This document shows positions 35,712 through 43,773 of a stretch of DNA of 64,000 nt, piece after piece (position 1 is the stretch's first letter; each line of letters begins with the position of its first letter). The position numbers and the translations under genes were made by a program. The DNA lies in contig DAIDKH010000008.1 in the NCBI GenBank assembly GCA_027450145.1, positions 1 through 64,000 on the forward strand, written 5' to 3'. The notes beneath the pieces are model-generated. The model had not been told where the DNA came from and searched no databases. It worked only from the letters and a program-made list of their open reading frames with translations. The stretch is from Chthonomonadaceae bacterium. GTDB taxonomy: Bacteria; Armatimonadota; Chthonomonadetes; Chthonomonadales; Chthonomonadaceae.

Positions 35712-36497
35712 TCAGCGCATTCCGCCTAATCCACCGCCACCCATCATACCGCCGCCACCCATCATGCCGCCACCCATCATACCGCCGCCCATCATACCGC
35801 CGCCCATACCACCCATCATCCCACCGCCCATACCACCCATCATACCGCCGCCCATACCGCCCATCATACCACCGCCCATGCCGCCCATCATACCGCCGCC
35901 CATCATGCCGCCGCCCATACCGCCGGATCCGTATCCCGACATGCTTTGAAGATTGCGCGCTGGGTTCAACATCCGACCGCCAAGGGCAATGGCCAATGCC
36001 TCCGCGTTGAAGTTCAGAGCACTAAGCGGAATGTGAGCCGGGCGTACCCACGATGGCGCCGTCGGTTCGGTGCTCGTACTTGTGGTGGTAGAGCCTGTGT
36101 CTGTAGACTCAATCTTTGGGACGATGCTGTAGATACCGTCCTGAACGGTATATGTGAGTGGGAGACCCTCCGCAGTCGACTGTCGCAGGAGTGCCTCAAG
36201 CACCAAACGAAACGGAGTTGCGTTTCTCAGGTGTATGGATACGGAACGCGTGCGCAGCACTGGGTCAAGGGTATAACTCACCTTTGCCTGAGTAAATAGA
36301 AGCGTGAAAGCTGTATAGAGATCCACGTTCTCGAGATCGAGACGGTTGATCGTCGGGCCATTACCGCTATCGGAGGAAGTTGTCTGGTCGGCCGATCCAG
36401 TGTCACCCTGCGCATTTGCACTGAGTGGCAACACCAGAAGACTGGCTGCAGCACAACCCATAGCCAGTACCGCTATTGTTTTCATTTTAGTGATCAT
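35712..36497 (-). CDS. Secreted STN-domain protein with Met/Gly repeat tail
   Basis: 261 aa. Signal peptide (MKTIAVLAMGCAAASLLVLPLSANA), a Ser/Thr-rich spacer, an STN-like domain (about 50-130: INRLDLENVDLYTAFTLLF, VSIHLRNATPFRLVLEALLRQS, YTVQDGIYSIVPK), and from about residue 188 a tail made almost only of Met and Gly, repeating the octamer MGGGMMGG. STN domains form the periplasmic N-domain of secretins, so this looks like a second, separate secretin-docking protein. ATG 36497 has CAGGAGA upstream. The family is recognised only for the STN part; the tail has no known function. Confidence 0.75.
   Translation of the reverse strand: MITKMKTIAVLAMGCAAASLLVLPLSANAQGDTGSADQTTSSDSGNGPTINRLDLENVDLYTAFTLLFTQAKVSYTLDPVLRTRSVSIHLRNATPFRLVLEALLRQSTAEGLPLTYTVQDGIYSIVPKIESTDTGSTTTSTSTEPTAPSWVRPAHIPLSALNFNAEALAIALGGRMLNPARNLQSMSGYGSGGMGGGMMGGGMMGGMGGGMMGGMGGGMMGGMGGGMMGGMGGGMMGGGMMGGGMMGGGGMMGGGGLGGMR
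35715..35935 (-). repeat. 24-bp tandem coding repeat (MGGGMMGG octamers)
   Basis: About 220 bp of imperfect tandem repeats, unit roughly 24 bp, encoding eight-residue Met/Gly units. The unit MMGG recurs more than ten times. Such DNA can gain or lose units by slippage. Confidence 0.85.
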
Positions 36498-36552
36498 TCT
36501 GCTGTCTCCTGAACATCGAAATGCATGCTAGTGTTTGAATTAGACCAACCAA

Positions 36553-37329
36553 TTAGTTAGCTGCACCACCACCCGAACCACCTGGGCCCCCAGGATACCC
36601 ACCGTACCCGGGACCGCCCATACCGGGCGCACGACCGTAGGGATTTCCACCCATTCCTGGTGCACCAAAGCCCCCCTGCCGAAAGCCGGGAACCACTGCA
36701 CCAGTTGATTGGTCCGTCAATGGGACGACCTGGGTGATGATAATGTTACCGTCCTGCTTCTGCAACTTTACAGAATTTGTCGTGATCGCAACCACCTTGT
36801 AGCCGTCGCTAGTCACTTGACCAGGCTTAACAATCTCGCTCTGACCATCCTTCTCCAGGATGGCGAATACACCTTTACCGGTTAATATTCCGGCTACCCG
36901 ACGATCCGCCACTTCCCGCACATGAACAGGCTGACTAGGTGGTGCCAAGACGGTAGTCGTGGCAACCTGCAGCGGCTGCACCTGGGCAAATGGATCCGGC
37001 GGCAACGGCTTCCTGCGCCAAGTAACATAGAATGGGTCCTGATTGTAATGATAGGTTGCTGGATGGCTTACCTTCACCACAGGTGCCGGCGTAGCGGCGG
37101 TACTGGCAGTGGTACCATACCCGCCCATACCGGAAGGTCCCATCATACCCATACCACCACCAGAGGGCATGGACGGCGCTGTACTAGCGGTAGTTGACGT
37201 AGAGCTGCTGTCACTGCTACTGCTGCTCCCGCCGCAGCCTGCAAGTCCCACCAGGGATATTCCAGCCACAGCCATCAGGCATACTCTGTAGGCACCGCTG
37301 ATACTCACACAATTTCTCCTGTTGCGCAT
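36553..37329 (-). CDS. pilP: PilP-like pilus assembly lipoprotein
   Basis: 258 aa. An N-terminal lipoprotein signal ends in LVGLAGC. A Ser-rich, then Met/Gly-rich disordered region (about 35-85) precedes the conserved PilP homology region (about 140-205): RRVAGILTGKGVFAILEKDG, VKPGQVTSDGYKVVAITTNS, LQKQDGNIIITQVVPL. The C-terminal 45 residues are Gly/Pro/Met-rich (GAPGMGGNPYGRAPG). PilP links the inner-membrane PilN-PilO pair to the secretin. ATG 37329 has GGGGAGGGG upstream; a GTG at 37308 is an alternative with AGGAG. Position between pilO and the secretin genes supports the call. Confidence 0.82.
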   Translation of the reverse strand: MRNRRNCVSISGAYRVCLMAVAGISLVGLAGCGGSSSSSDSSSTSTTASTAPSMPSGGGMGMMGPSGMGGYGTTASTAATPAPVVKVSHPATYHYNQDPFYVTWRRKPLPPDPFAQVQPLQVATTTVLAPPSQPVHVREVADRRVAGILTGKGVFAILEKDGQSEIVKPGQVTSDGYKVVAITTNSVKLQKQDGNIIITQVVPLTDQSTGAVVPGFRQGGFGAPGMGGNPYGRAPGMGGPGYGGYPGGPGGSGGGAAN

Positions 37330-37332
37330 CGA

Positions 37333-38220
37333 TTATGCCCCTCCCCTTGCGCGCTTACCACCTGGTCCGCCAGGACCCGCCATACCGGGAGGTCCCATCA
37401 TACCGGGCGCACCCATCATGCCTGGGGGTCCCATCATGCCGGGCATGCCCATGCCCATGCCCATACCCATTCCTCGCCCACCAGCGCTTGATCCTGTGGA
37501 GAGCTGGATGCGGGGATCTTGCGTCGGTGGCATAACACCTGGAATAACATAGAGCTTCAGACTGTATGTCAAAAGCAAGTTCGGGCTGTGGCCGCTCAAA
37601 CTCACATTGTCGATTACCGGCATGCCATGATCACGCATGGAGTTGAACCGCTTAAGGTGAGCCATGGCGTCAGCGAATGTCTTGCAGTAGAGTGCTACGT
37701 TCCACGAGGTCGTGTCGCTGGGAAAAGTCAAATACGATATGTTACTGAGCTGGTTGGGATCGCTAGAGTAGGCAGGAATGGGAAACGTCGTACCTGGCGC
37801 TAAGTCAACCCCGTCCCTGTGCTGGGCCTTGTACCAGTTGGTGATCCACGTGCCCCACACCGTCGGAACGGATTTGAAGCCCGGCTTCCCGTCTACTGAC
37901 CTGAATTCGTAAATGTTGATGAGATCTCCGGGTTTGTCACTCTTGCTGAAGGGCAATGGAGGCATGTACTTGGCGGAGTTCACCTGCCAGTCTACTTTTG
38001 CTTTGGCTGCCTTCGCTTTAGCCTTTCGGAGGTCGCCTTGGTGCTGGATAACTGATGTCTGTGTTCCTCCATTGCTTTCGATTCCAGCAGCTTGGCTAGC
38101 AAGAGAGGCCGCGTCATCGTTAGCCGGTTTGATTGCTACAAAGAACACTACCAGGAAGATGATCAGGCTCGCTACGCCTGAGATAAGCCAGATGTGCCAT
38201 TTTTGAAGTTTATTGATCAT
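37333..38220 (-). CDS. pilO: PilO-like pilus assembly protein with Met/Gly/Pro tail
   Basis: 295 aa. An N-terminal cytoplasmic stretch and one membrane helix (about 8-31: WLISGVASLIIFLVVFFVAI), then a helical segment (about 35-78) and a periplasmic alpha/beta domain (to about 235), ending in a Met/Gly/Pro-rich tail (about 245-295: GMGMGMGMGMPGMMGPPG). PilO pairs with PilN in the periplasm. It overlaps nothing but starts 3 bp after pilN with AGGAG upstream. Identity rests mostly on gene order and topology; the sequence is divergent. Confidence 0.72.
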   Translation of the reverse strand: MINKLQKWHIWLISGVASLIIFLVVFFVAIKPANDDAASLASQAAGIESNGGTQTSVIQHQGDLRKAKAKAAKAKVDWQVNSAKYMPPLPFSKSDKPGDLINIYEFRSVDGKPGFKSVPTVWGTWITNWYKAQHRDGVDLAPGTTFPIPAYSSDPNQLSNISYLTFPSDTTSWNVALYCKTFADAMAHLKRFNSMRDHGMPVIDNVSLSGHSPNLLLTYSLKLYVIPGVMPPTQDPRIQLSTGSSAGGRGMGMGMGMGMPGMMGPPGMMGAPGMMGPPGMAGPGGPGGKRARGGA

Positions 38221-38223
38221 TGA

Positions 38224-39234
38224 CTAATCTCCTGCTCCAGCACCGCCGGCGGGCGGCATCGCACCTGGTGCGGCAGGTCCTCCCATCATTGGTGGGCCAC
38301 CGGGCCCCATTCCACCTGGTCCCATCATGCCCATGCCCGGCCCCATCATACCCATCCCAGTAGCCGTGCCGCTACCAGAAGTAGATGGCGCAGGTACGCC
38401 TGTCCATGTTGGAGCGGAGGTGGGAGGAGCGAGTTTATCTACAAGCATGAGGGTCGCAGTAAAGTCGTAACCTTTACGGCCGTGAACCTCAGACGCCGTT
38501 GCGGTACCCGCGTTACGAGCGCTGCCAAAACCGCCGGCGCCCATCATACCCATACCTGGACCGCCTGGTCCCATCATACCCATACCCGGCATTCCGGGTC
38601 GGCCCATTCCGGGTGCGCCCATCATTCCATTGCCAGGCCCACCTGGACCCATCATCCCCATGCCCTTACTACCAGGGCCCATCATACCCATACCGGCAAA
38701 ACCTCCAAATCCGGCAGCGTTTTGAGCGCCTGTCGAGGGATATGGGTGCTCGGGAAGGGTGATGTAAACATTCGAGAACTTAAACGTGTCATTGCGAAGG
38801 GCGATCCACCAGCGCGCAAGATCCATCTCATGTTGCCCGAAGCCGGTAAGAGTAACCACGTGGTGGTCGGCGGGCGAAATGCTAAGACTATTCAAAAGTA
38901 TGTACGGTGGCACGTCCTGCGCCACTGCATCTATAGCCACCGGCCACGCCGTGTTGTAGGTTTGTGAACCGGAGATGAAGTCCTGCTTTGCCTGAATAGC
39001 AGCGACTTGTGTCTTGACGTCGTTGATCTGTGTGTCTATATCTGTGTACTGAGTTTGAAATTGGTTGGCCGTATCAAGTCGCTTTTGGGCGGCGGCCTTA
39101 GAGCCGGCCGCTGCGAGCGCCCATAAGATGCAGCCACCCAACACCACAAACATTAACACCAAAGCGCCCATAACATGGGCGTACTTGGTTTTCTTTTCGT
39201 AGATATAGGATGGTAGCAGGTTGATGCGTAGCAT
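38224..39234 (-). CDS. pilN: PilN-like pilus assembly protein with Met/Gly/Pro-rich regions
   Basis: 336 aa. It begins MLRINLLPSYIYEKK, the PilN N-terminal sequence that binds PilM (INLLP motif), then one membrane helix (about 22-43), a coiled coil (about 48-84), and a periplasmic domain to about 170. Two low-complexity stretches follow (about 170-245 and 295-336), built of MMGPGGPGMG-like units. Typical PilN is about 200 aa, so the extra 130 residues are mostly these tracts. The ribosome site AGGAGTG is 9 nt before ATG 39234. Starts 50 bp after pilM. Confidence 0.82.
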   Translation of the reverse strand: MLRINLLPSYIYEKKTKYAHVMGALVLMFVVLGGCILWALAAAGSKAAAQKRLDTANQFQTQYTDIDTQINDVKTQVAAIQAKQDFISGSQTYNTAWPVAIDAVAQDVPPYILLNSLSISPADHHVVTLTGFGQHEMDLARWWIALRNDTFKFSNVYITLPEHPYPSTGAQNAAGFGGFAGMGMMGPGSKGMGMMGPGGPGNGMMGAPGMGRPGMPGMGMMGPGGPGMGMMGAGGFGSARNAGTATASEVHGRKGYDFTATLMLVDKLAPPTSAPTWTGVPAPSTSGSGTATGMGMMGPGMGMMGPGGMGPGGPPMMGGPAAPGAMPPAGGAGAGD

Positions 39235-39284
39235 CGAGCTTCACTCCTGTTGGCTATCGTCTAGGGGCAATCCCCCGGATCGAA

Positions 39285-40697
39285 TTACTTCTTCCGCTTC
39301 TTAGCAGGCGGCGAACCTAGCAGATCATACACGGCGAGCCCGAGGCTCACCGGAAACATCGCAGCCACTTCCTCAAGGTAGTCATGAGAGTAGTTTTTAG
39401 ACGTTACCTGCACGTTTTGCAGAGGATTGGCCACGCGTGTTGGGATGCCCAAATTAGCCTGCACGAAATCTGCCAGCTTGCGCAGCTTGGATGTACCGCC
39501 AACTAGCAAAACCTCATGAACGGGCGCGTCACCCACGCGGGACTTATAATAGTCAAGCGAGCGCTTGATCTCCTGCACCAGCTCCGCCACGAGTGGCGCG
39601 ATTGCATTGAAGACCTGCACACGTTGGGCATCAACGGCCGCATCCGCAGTAGCCACTGGAGCCAGTTCTGACGAAGTAGGAGGAACATCATGAGGCTGAT
39701 CGTGGGCCGCGTCTGCGGCAGGTTGATCGCCTTCATGCCCACCTTCCGCTGCGAAGTCAAAGGGCGTTGACGGTGGTGGTGTCGGATTCGAAAAGTCAAA
39801 TGGCATTCGTCCGGAGGGCGAACTGATTGGCCCGGACGGAGCACCTGCGTCAGGTTGCGCACCAAAATCCATAAACCCGCCTGGTGCGCCGAAGTCCGTA
39901 AAGCCTCCACCAGCGTCATCTGCAGCCGGAGCGGCAACAGAATTCGCGTCGAACAGAACTTCAGCGACGTCCTTTTTCAGGGTTTCCGCTGCCTCTTCGC
40001 TAAGGTTCATTCCGTCTGCAATGGCACGGGTGAACATGTCGCCGCCCATTGGTACGGACCGCGAGAAAGCCAGGAGCTTATCGCGGTAGATCGACACTTC
40101 AGTATTCATTGCACCAATATTGACAATCACAACTGTGTGCCCCATTGGTTGCGACGACTCGGGCCCAATATCAAGCAATGCCCGAGCAATCGCCAACGGG
40201 GAGACGTCAATGTACTTGGGCTTAAGACCAGCCGAGAAAAGGACTTCTACGTGTTGGTCAATGTATTCCTGCTGTGCGGCAGCGAGCACTACCTCAACAT
40301 TCGTACCGCCAACAGACTCCGGCCGATCAACTTTTTGGTAGTCCATGATGATATCGGACATCGGGAATGGAACTTGCCGCTCCGTTTCCCAACGCACCTG
40401 CTCAGCAAGCTCCGAATCGTTCATCGCGGGCATGTCTACAACCCGTACAACAACGGATGCACTACTATTTGCAGCGCTAACGCAATTGCTGCTGCTGATA
40501 CCAGATTTCTTTAGCAACGCCTTGACTGTCTGGCCTAGTAGATGCGCATCTAAAATGACGCCGTTGTCATACGCTTCGTGCGGAGTCTGCTCCATACCCA
40601 GTGCCGTAACTTCGACGCGACCATTGCTGCCGCGCGCCTCCAGCACCTTAATCATGTTCGAACCAATGTCCAGACCGATAAATGATCCGCCTGCCAT
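39285..40697 (-). CDS. pilM: PilM, actin-like pilus assembly ATPase with large disordered insert
   Basis: 470 aa from ATG 40697, which begins MAGGSFIGLDIGSNMIKVLE; an in-frame start at 40742 is possible. PilM is a cytoplasmic actin-like protein that binds the INLLP tail of PilN. Conserved blocks include LDIGSNMIKVLEA, VVRVVDMPAMNDSEL and WETERQVPFP, VIVNIGAMNTEVSIY, and VLLVGGTSKLRKLADFV near the C-terminus. Between about residues 260 and 370 is an insert absent from typical PilM (about 350 aa): low complexity, Pro/Gly/Asp-rich, with repeated FDF or DFG motifs. First gene of the operon, behind a consensus promoter. Confidence 0.88.
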   Translation of the reverse strand: MAGGSFIGLDIGSNMIKVLEARGSNGRVEVTALGMEQTPHEAYDNGVILDAHLLGQTVKALLKKSGISSSNCVSAANSSASVVVRVVDMPAMNDSELAEQVRWETERQVPFPMSDIIMDYQKVDRPESVGGTNVEVVLAAAQQEYIDQHVEVLFSAGLKPKYIDVSPLAIARALLDIGPESSQPMGHTVVIVNIGAMNTEVSIYRDKLLAFSRSVPMGGDMFTRAIADGMNLSEEAAETLKKDVAEVLFDANSVAAPAADDAGGGFTDFGAPGGFMDFGAQPDAGAPSGPISSPSGRMPFDFSNPTPPPSTPFDFAAEGGHEGDQPAADAAHDQPHDVPPTSSELAPVATADAAVDAQRVQVFNAIAPLVAELVQEIKRSLDYYKSRVGDAPVHEVLLVGGTSKLRKLADFVQANLGIPTRVANPLQNVQVTSKNYSHDYLEEVAAMFPVSLGLAVYDLLGSPPAKKRKK

Positions 40698-41065
40698 GCT
40701 ATGGTAACCTCGGGGAGAACCGGGAACTTGCGAACAGATCACGGCTCAAATTTGAAAATCGTTGTTTACTGCATTTGAACAGTTGGTATTGCCCAAAATA
40801 GGGCAAATAACATCCCGCGCCGGTTGAGGAAGGCGCCGGGAAGCATTGTAACAGTTTTGGTTTCTCCTGTCAACACTTTTTATCGAGCGAACGTACATTT
40901 TGTTTGCCACCGGTGATATTGCCAGCTTATATGCACTGACAAGAAATCCGCTAGCACACCGTATTTGTTGGTTCGGCGGGCGAAAGTGTTCACGTCTGCC
41001 GAACCAATCAGTTGATAAGGACGCCACGTGTATGGCATAGCGTTCAGTAATAACGTAGCAGACGT
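40698..41065. other. pilM leader and upstream region
   Basis: 368 bp. Contains the pil promoter (40845-40873) and a leader of about 140 nt. Two small hairpins can form in the leader: TTGCCC/GGGCAA near 40787-40804 and a bulged CCCGGCGCC/GGCGCGGG near 40815-40841. A 93-codon minus frame at 40746-41027 overlaps the promoter and is not believed. No riboswitch consensus is recognised. Confidence 0.45.
40845..40873 (-). promoter_or_regulatory. Consensus sigma-70 promoter of the pilus operon
   Basis: On the minus strand TTGACA (40873-40868), a 17-bp spacer, then TACAAT (40850-40845). Transcription should begin near 40838 and cover pilM through pilQ to the terminator at 33584-33616. Confidence 0.85.
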
Positions 41066-43654
41066 TTACCGGCTAGCCAGCACACGATCCAGGTTGTGGT
41101 TGACGGCAGGGACCGGTGCGTGAGGGCCCTTAACCGACCGCCAGATGATTTTATTCAGCACCTGTTCGGGATTTGCATCGGCGTCTGCAAAATCCATAGC
41201 TGCGCTCCTACGAGCACCATATGCCGTCGCATTGCTTACCGCAGCAATGATAGAGCGCGATGGCAAAATTGCACTGTATGGTGCATCATTCAGCGGTGAG
41301 CTGGTGAAGTCGTGAATGAGCGGTGCGGTGGCGTCAAAGCGTGTCAGAGGCGGCATATGCAACAACTGCTCCATCGTGTGCAGCATACTCACTGTGTTGT
41401 AGAAGTGGTGATCCACACTACCCTTGCGGATGTAAGGGCTTATTATGTACGCCTCGCTGCGATGGCAGTCAACATGGTCGTAGCCGTCCTGTGCATCGTC
41501 CTCCACGACACAAATAGCCGTGGATTTCCAGTAGGGACTGTGACTAACTGCCTGTACAAGCTCACCCACCGCGTAGTCGTTATCGGCTACCATGGCGGAA
41601 GGAGTGGACTGCCCGGGGCTCGTGCCGGCGGTGTGGTCTCTCATAAATCGAACCATTTCGAAAGTTGGAAGGTTGTGATGCTTTACATAACCCTTAAACT
41701 CACGCAGCCATTCATCAAATCTGCAGGGCTCGTGGTATTCACCAAATTGGCGTATCTGTTTTGGAGCTGCGCAGTGGTATTTCACCCAGGCATCGCTATC
41801 GGCATAACTTGTGTCGAACCTAAGGAAATTGTCATCCGTATGACCGACCAGATCTGGCTTTACCGGCTGGTTGGCAGCAAGTATAACCTTGCCATTCTTG
41901 AGATTGTGAGACGTTCCAAATGATACGAAGAAACCGTAGTTCTTGTAGGTGATGCCAGAGCGGCGAGCATCATCCCAAAGATACCCACCTGAGGAGGCTG
42001 CTACGTCTGGCATGCCAATCCTGCTCATTGGAATGCCATTAGTTTCTCCCTCAAAGTCGTAGTTGCGTCCGCGGCCGCTGTAGTTGTACGGAACGTTACG
42101 CTCCACGTACTCATTTGCGTTTGCCGAGGTAGACCAGTTCCAGCCGTCTGGTGATACCTCTGAGCTACAGTAAAAGTTGTCTAGAAGCACGAACCTATGC
42201 ACCAGCGCGTGCAGGTTGGGCGTCACGGCCTTACCAAAGATACATAGCGCCGGGTCACCATTACCCTGGCGTACATCTCCCAACACTTGATCATACGTGC
42301 GGTTCTCTTTAATAATGTAGATTACGTGTTTAATTCCGGTATGGGGCAGCGGCGCACTTGTCAGCGCGACGTTGTTTCGGTACGCTATCTGGGTGAGCTT
42401 GGAGAGTGTTCGCGAATTGGGCACCGGGAGCTCTTGAACACTTCCTTGAAGAATGTTTAAAATGTAGTGCCCCCACCGCCCTGCAGGTCCGCGCTTAGAG
42501 CCGTTGGGGTTGCTTGCTACACCACCTTTAGCATTAAGGATATACAGCCGGCCGTCCAGCGACCGGACGGCCGTTGGATACCAACCAGTGGGGATGGCAC
42601 CCACCACACGGGCGTTCGAGTCGAGCGGATTTTGTACCACAGCGACCTCGTTCTTGCCCGCCAGGGTGACGTATAACTGCCTACCATCCGGACTCAGCGC
42701 TAGTCCGGTGGGAGTGACACCTGGAAGCCCGCTACGACTTCGAAGAGAGATTGTGTTGATCACTTTGTCCGTAGCCGTGTCGACAACCGAGACCGTATCA
42801 GAGCCCGAATTGACGACAAATAACCTGGATTGGTTCGCGCTTAGAAGTAGAAACGTAGGATGATCGCCGGTTTTTATGGATCGGAGGACATGAGCTTTGG
42901 TTGGATCCAAAACACCAATATCGGTGACAGTGCCGTTCAATTCGCTAGAAACGTAGAGCTTCTGATCGCGAAACTTACCCGCAGTCACAGCAACAACGTC
43001 GAGAGGAAAGCCCGGCACTACAACGTTGTGCACCACATTCCCCGTGGAAGTGTTGAATATGGAAATCGATCCCTTATAATCCGTGTACTGGCTTGTTTCG
43101 TTGTTCGCTGCGTACAGTATATTGCCGTTCGAGTTGAGGCACAGCCCAGCTGGAAAACTGGGGCGCGCTGCACCTGCAGCCTGCGGGTTTTCAGTGGGAT
43201 CCTTCATGACCTGTCGCGGCAGTGAAAGTATTCCATCGGGGCTAATATCGTATCGAGTCACCGTGTCAGCGCTGCCATTCGACACATATATCGAATAGTC
43301 GCCAGTTCCTGCTTGCACTACAGGAGACGCAACTATACCGTAATACATGTTTAGTCGGCCAGATCTACCGTCTGCATTGGTACCTGCCACGGATGTAACT
43401 GCACCAGAGGCCGATCTGATCACTGTGAGATGCTGTCGAAACCCTGAGTCCGTAACAACAATAAACTTTCCGTCTGGAGTGACTGCCATGTTAACCGGGA
43501 AGCTACCTACGCCAACCTCGCTACCAATTGGTGTAAGACGCTGGCCTGTAGAGAGCACATTCGCGGGACTGCTCGCCATAGCAGCTGCCGTCGAGAGACC
43601 AAAAACCATGGTTAGAGCCAAGGTAAGGCACTGGCTTCGAATACGAAAATGCAT
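41066..43654 (-). CDS. Secreted beta-propeller plus phosphoesterase (phospholipase C-like) protein
   Basis: 862 aa. Signal peptide (about 1-28). The N-terminal half (about 40-400) is a YVTN-type beta-propeller with repeated blades such as VNMAVTPDGKFIVVTDSG, SRLFVVNSGSDTVSVVDTAT and TGLALSPDGRQLYVTLAG. From about 435 a phosphoesterase domain (PF04185 type) follows: IKHVIYIIKENRTYDQVLGD (metal-binding ENRTYDQ), DNFYCSSEVSPDGWNWS, FFVSFGTSHNL and VVEDDAQDGYDHVDCHRSEA, YIISPYIRKG. Such fusions are common in soil bacteria and probably hydrolyse phosphodiesters in the periplasm; substrate unknown. ATG 43654 has AAGGAG upstream. Confidence 0.88.
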   Translation of the reverse strand: MHFRIRSQCLTLALTMVFGLSTAAAMASSPANVLSTGQRLTPIGSEVGVGSFPVNMAVTPDGKFIVVTDSGFRQHLTVIRSASGAVTSVAGTNADGRSGRLNMYYGIVASPVVQAGTGDYSIYVSNGSADTVTRYDISPDGILSLPRQVMKDPTENPQAAGAARPSFPAGLCLNSNGNILYAANNETSQYTDYKGSISIFNTSTGNVVHNVVVPGFPLDVVAVTAGKFRDQKLYVSSELNGTVTDIGVLDPTKAHVLRSIKTGDHPTFLLLSANQSRLFVVNSGSDTVSVVDTATDKVINTISLRSRSGLPGVTPTGLALSPDGRQLYVTLAGKNEVAVVQNPLDSNARVVGAIPTGWYPTAVRSLDGRLYILNAKGGVASNPNGSKRGPAGRWGHYILNILQGSVQELPVPNSRTLSKLTQIAYRNNVALTSAPLPHTGIKHVIYIIKENRTYDQVLGDVRQGNGDPALCIFGKAVTPNLHALVHRFVLLDNFYCSSEVSPDGWNWSTSANANEYVERNVPYNYSGRGRNYDFEGETNGIPMSRIGMPDVAASSGGYLWDDARRSGITYKNYGFFVSFGTSHNLKNGKVILAANQPVKPDLVGHTDDNFLRFDTSYADSDAWVKYHCAAPKQIRQFGEYHEPCRFDEWLREFKGYVKHHNLPTFEMVRFMRDHTAGTSPGQSTPSAMVADNDYAVGELVQAVSHSPYWKSTAICVVEDDAQDGYDHVDCHRSEAYIISPYIRKGSVDHHFYNTVSMLHTMEQLLHMPPLTRFDATAPLIHDFTSSPLNDAPYSAILPSRSIIAAVSNATAYGARRSAAMDFADADANPEQVLNKIIWRSVKGPHAPVPAVNHNLDRVLASR

Positions 43655-43773
43655 TAAGAGCTCCTTAGAAATCGATAGGCGCCCAATATAACTCTCACCT
43701 AACGGTCACCCTTGCCAATCATCCACGCCTCCGGTCAGCCTGCCCTCAAGTATCAGCTTCAAATAACGATTGA

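Noticed and set aside
35715-35935. Tandem repeat considered as a CRISPR or VNTR locus
   Set aside because: Units are contiguous and in frame within a signal-peptide protein; there are no spacers.
35764-35949. Proline-rich plus-strand frame (PPPIIPPP repeats)
   Set aside because: It is the antisense of the MGGGMMGG repeat in the STN protein gene.
37322-37552. Proline-rich plus-strand frame opposite pilO
   Set aside because: Shadow of the Met/Gly/Pro tail of the PilO-like protein.
40746-41027. 93-codon minus-strand frame upstream of pilM
   Set aside because: It covers the consensus pil promoter and its translation looks random.
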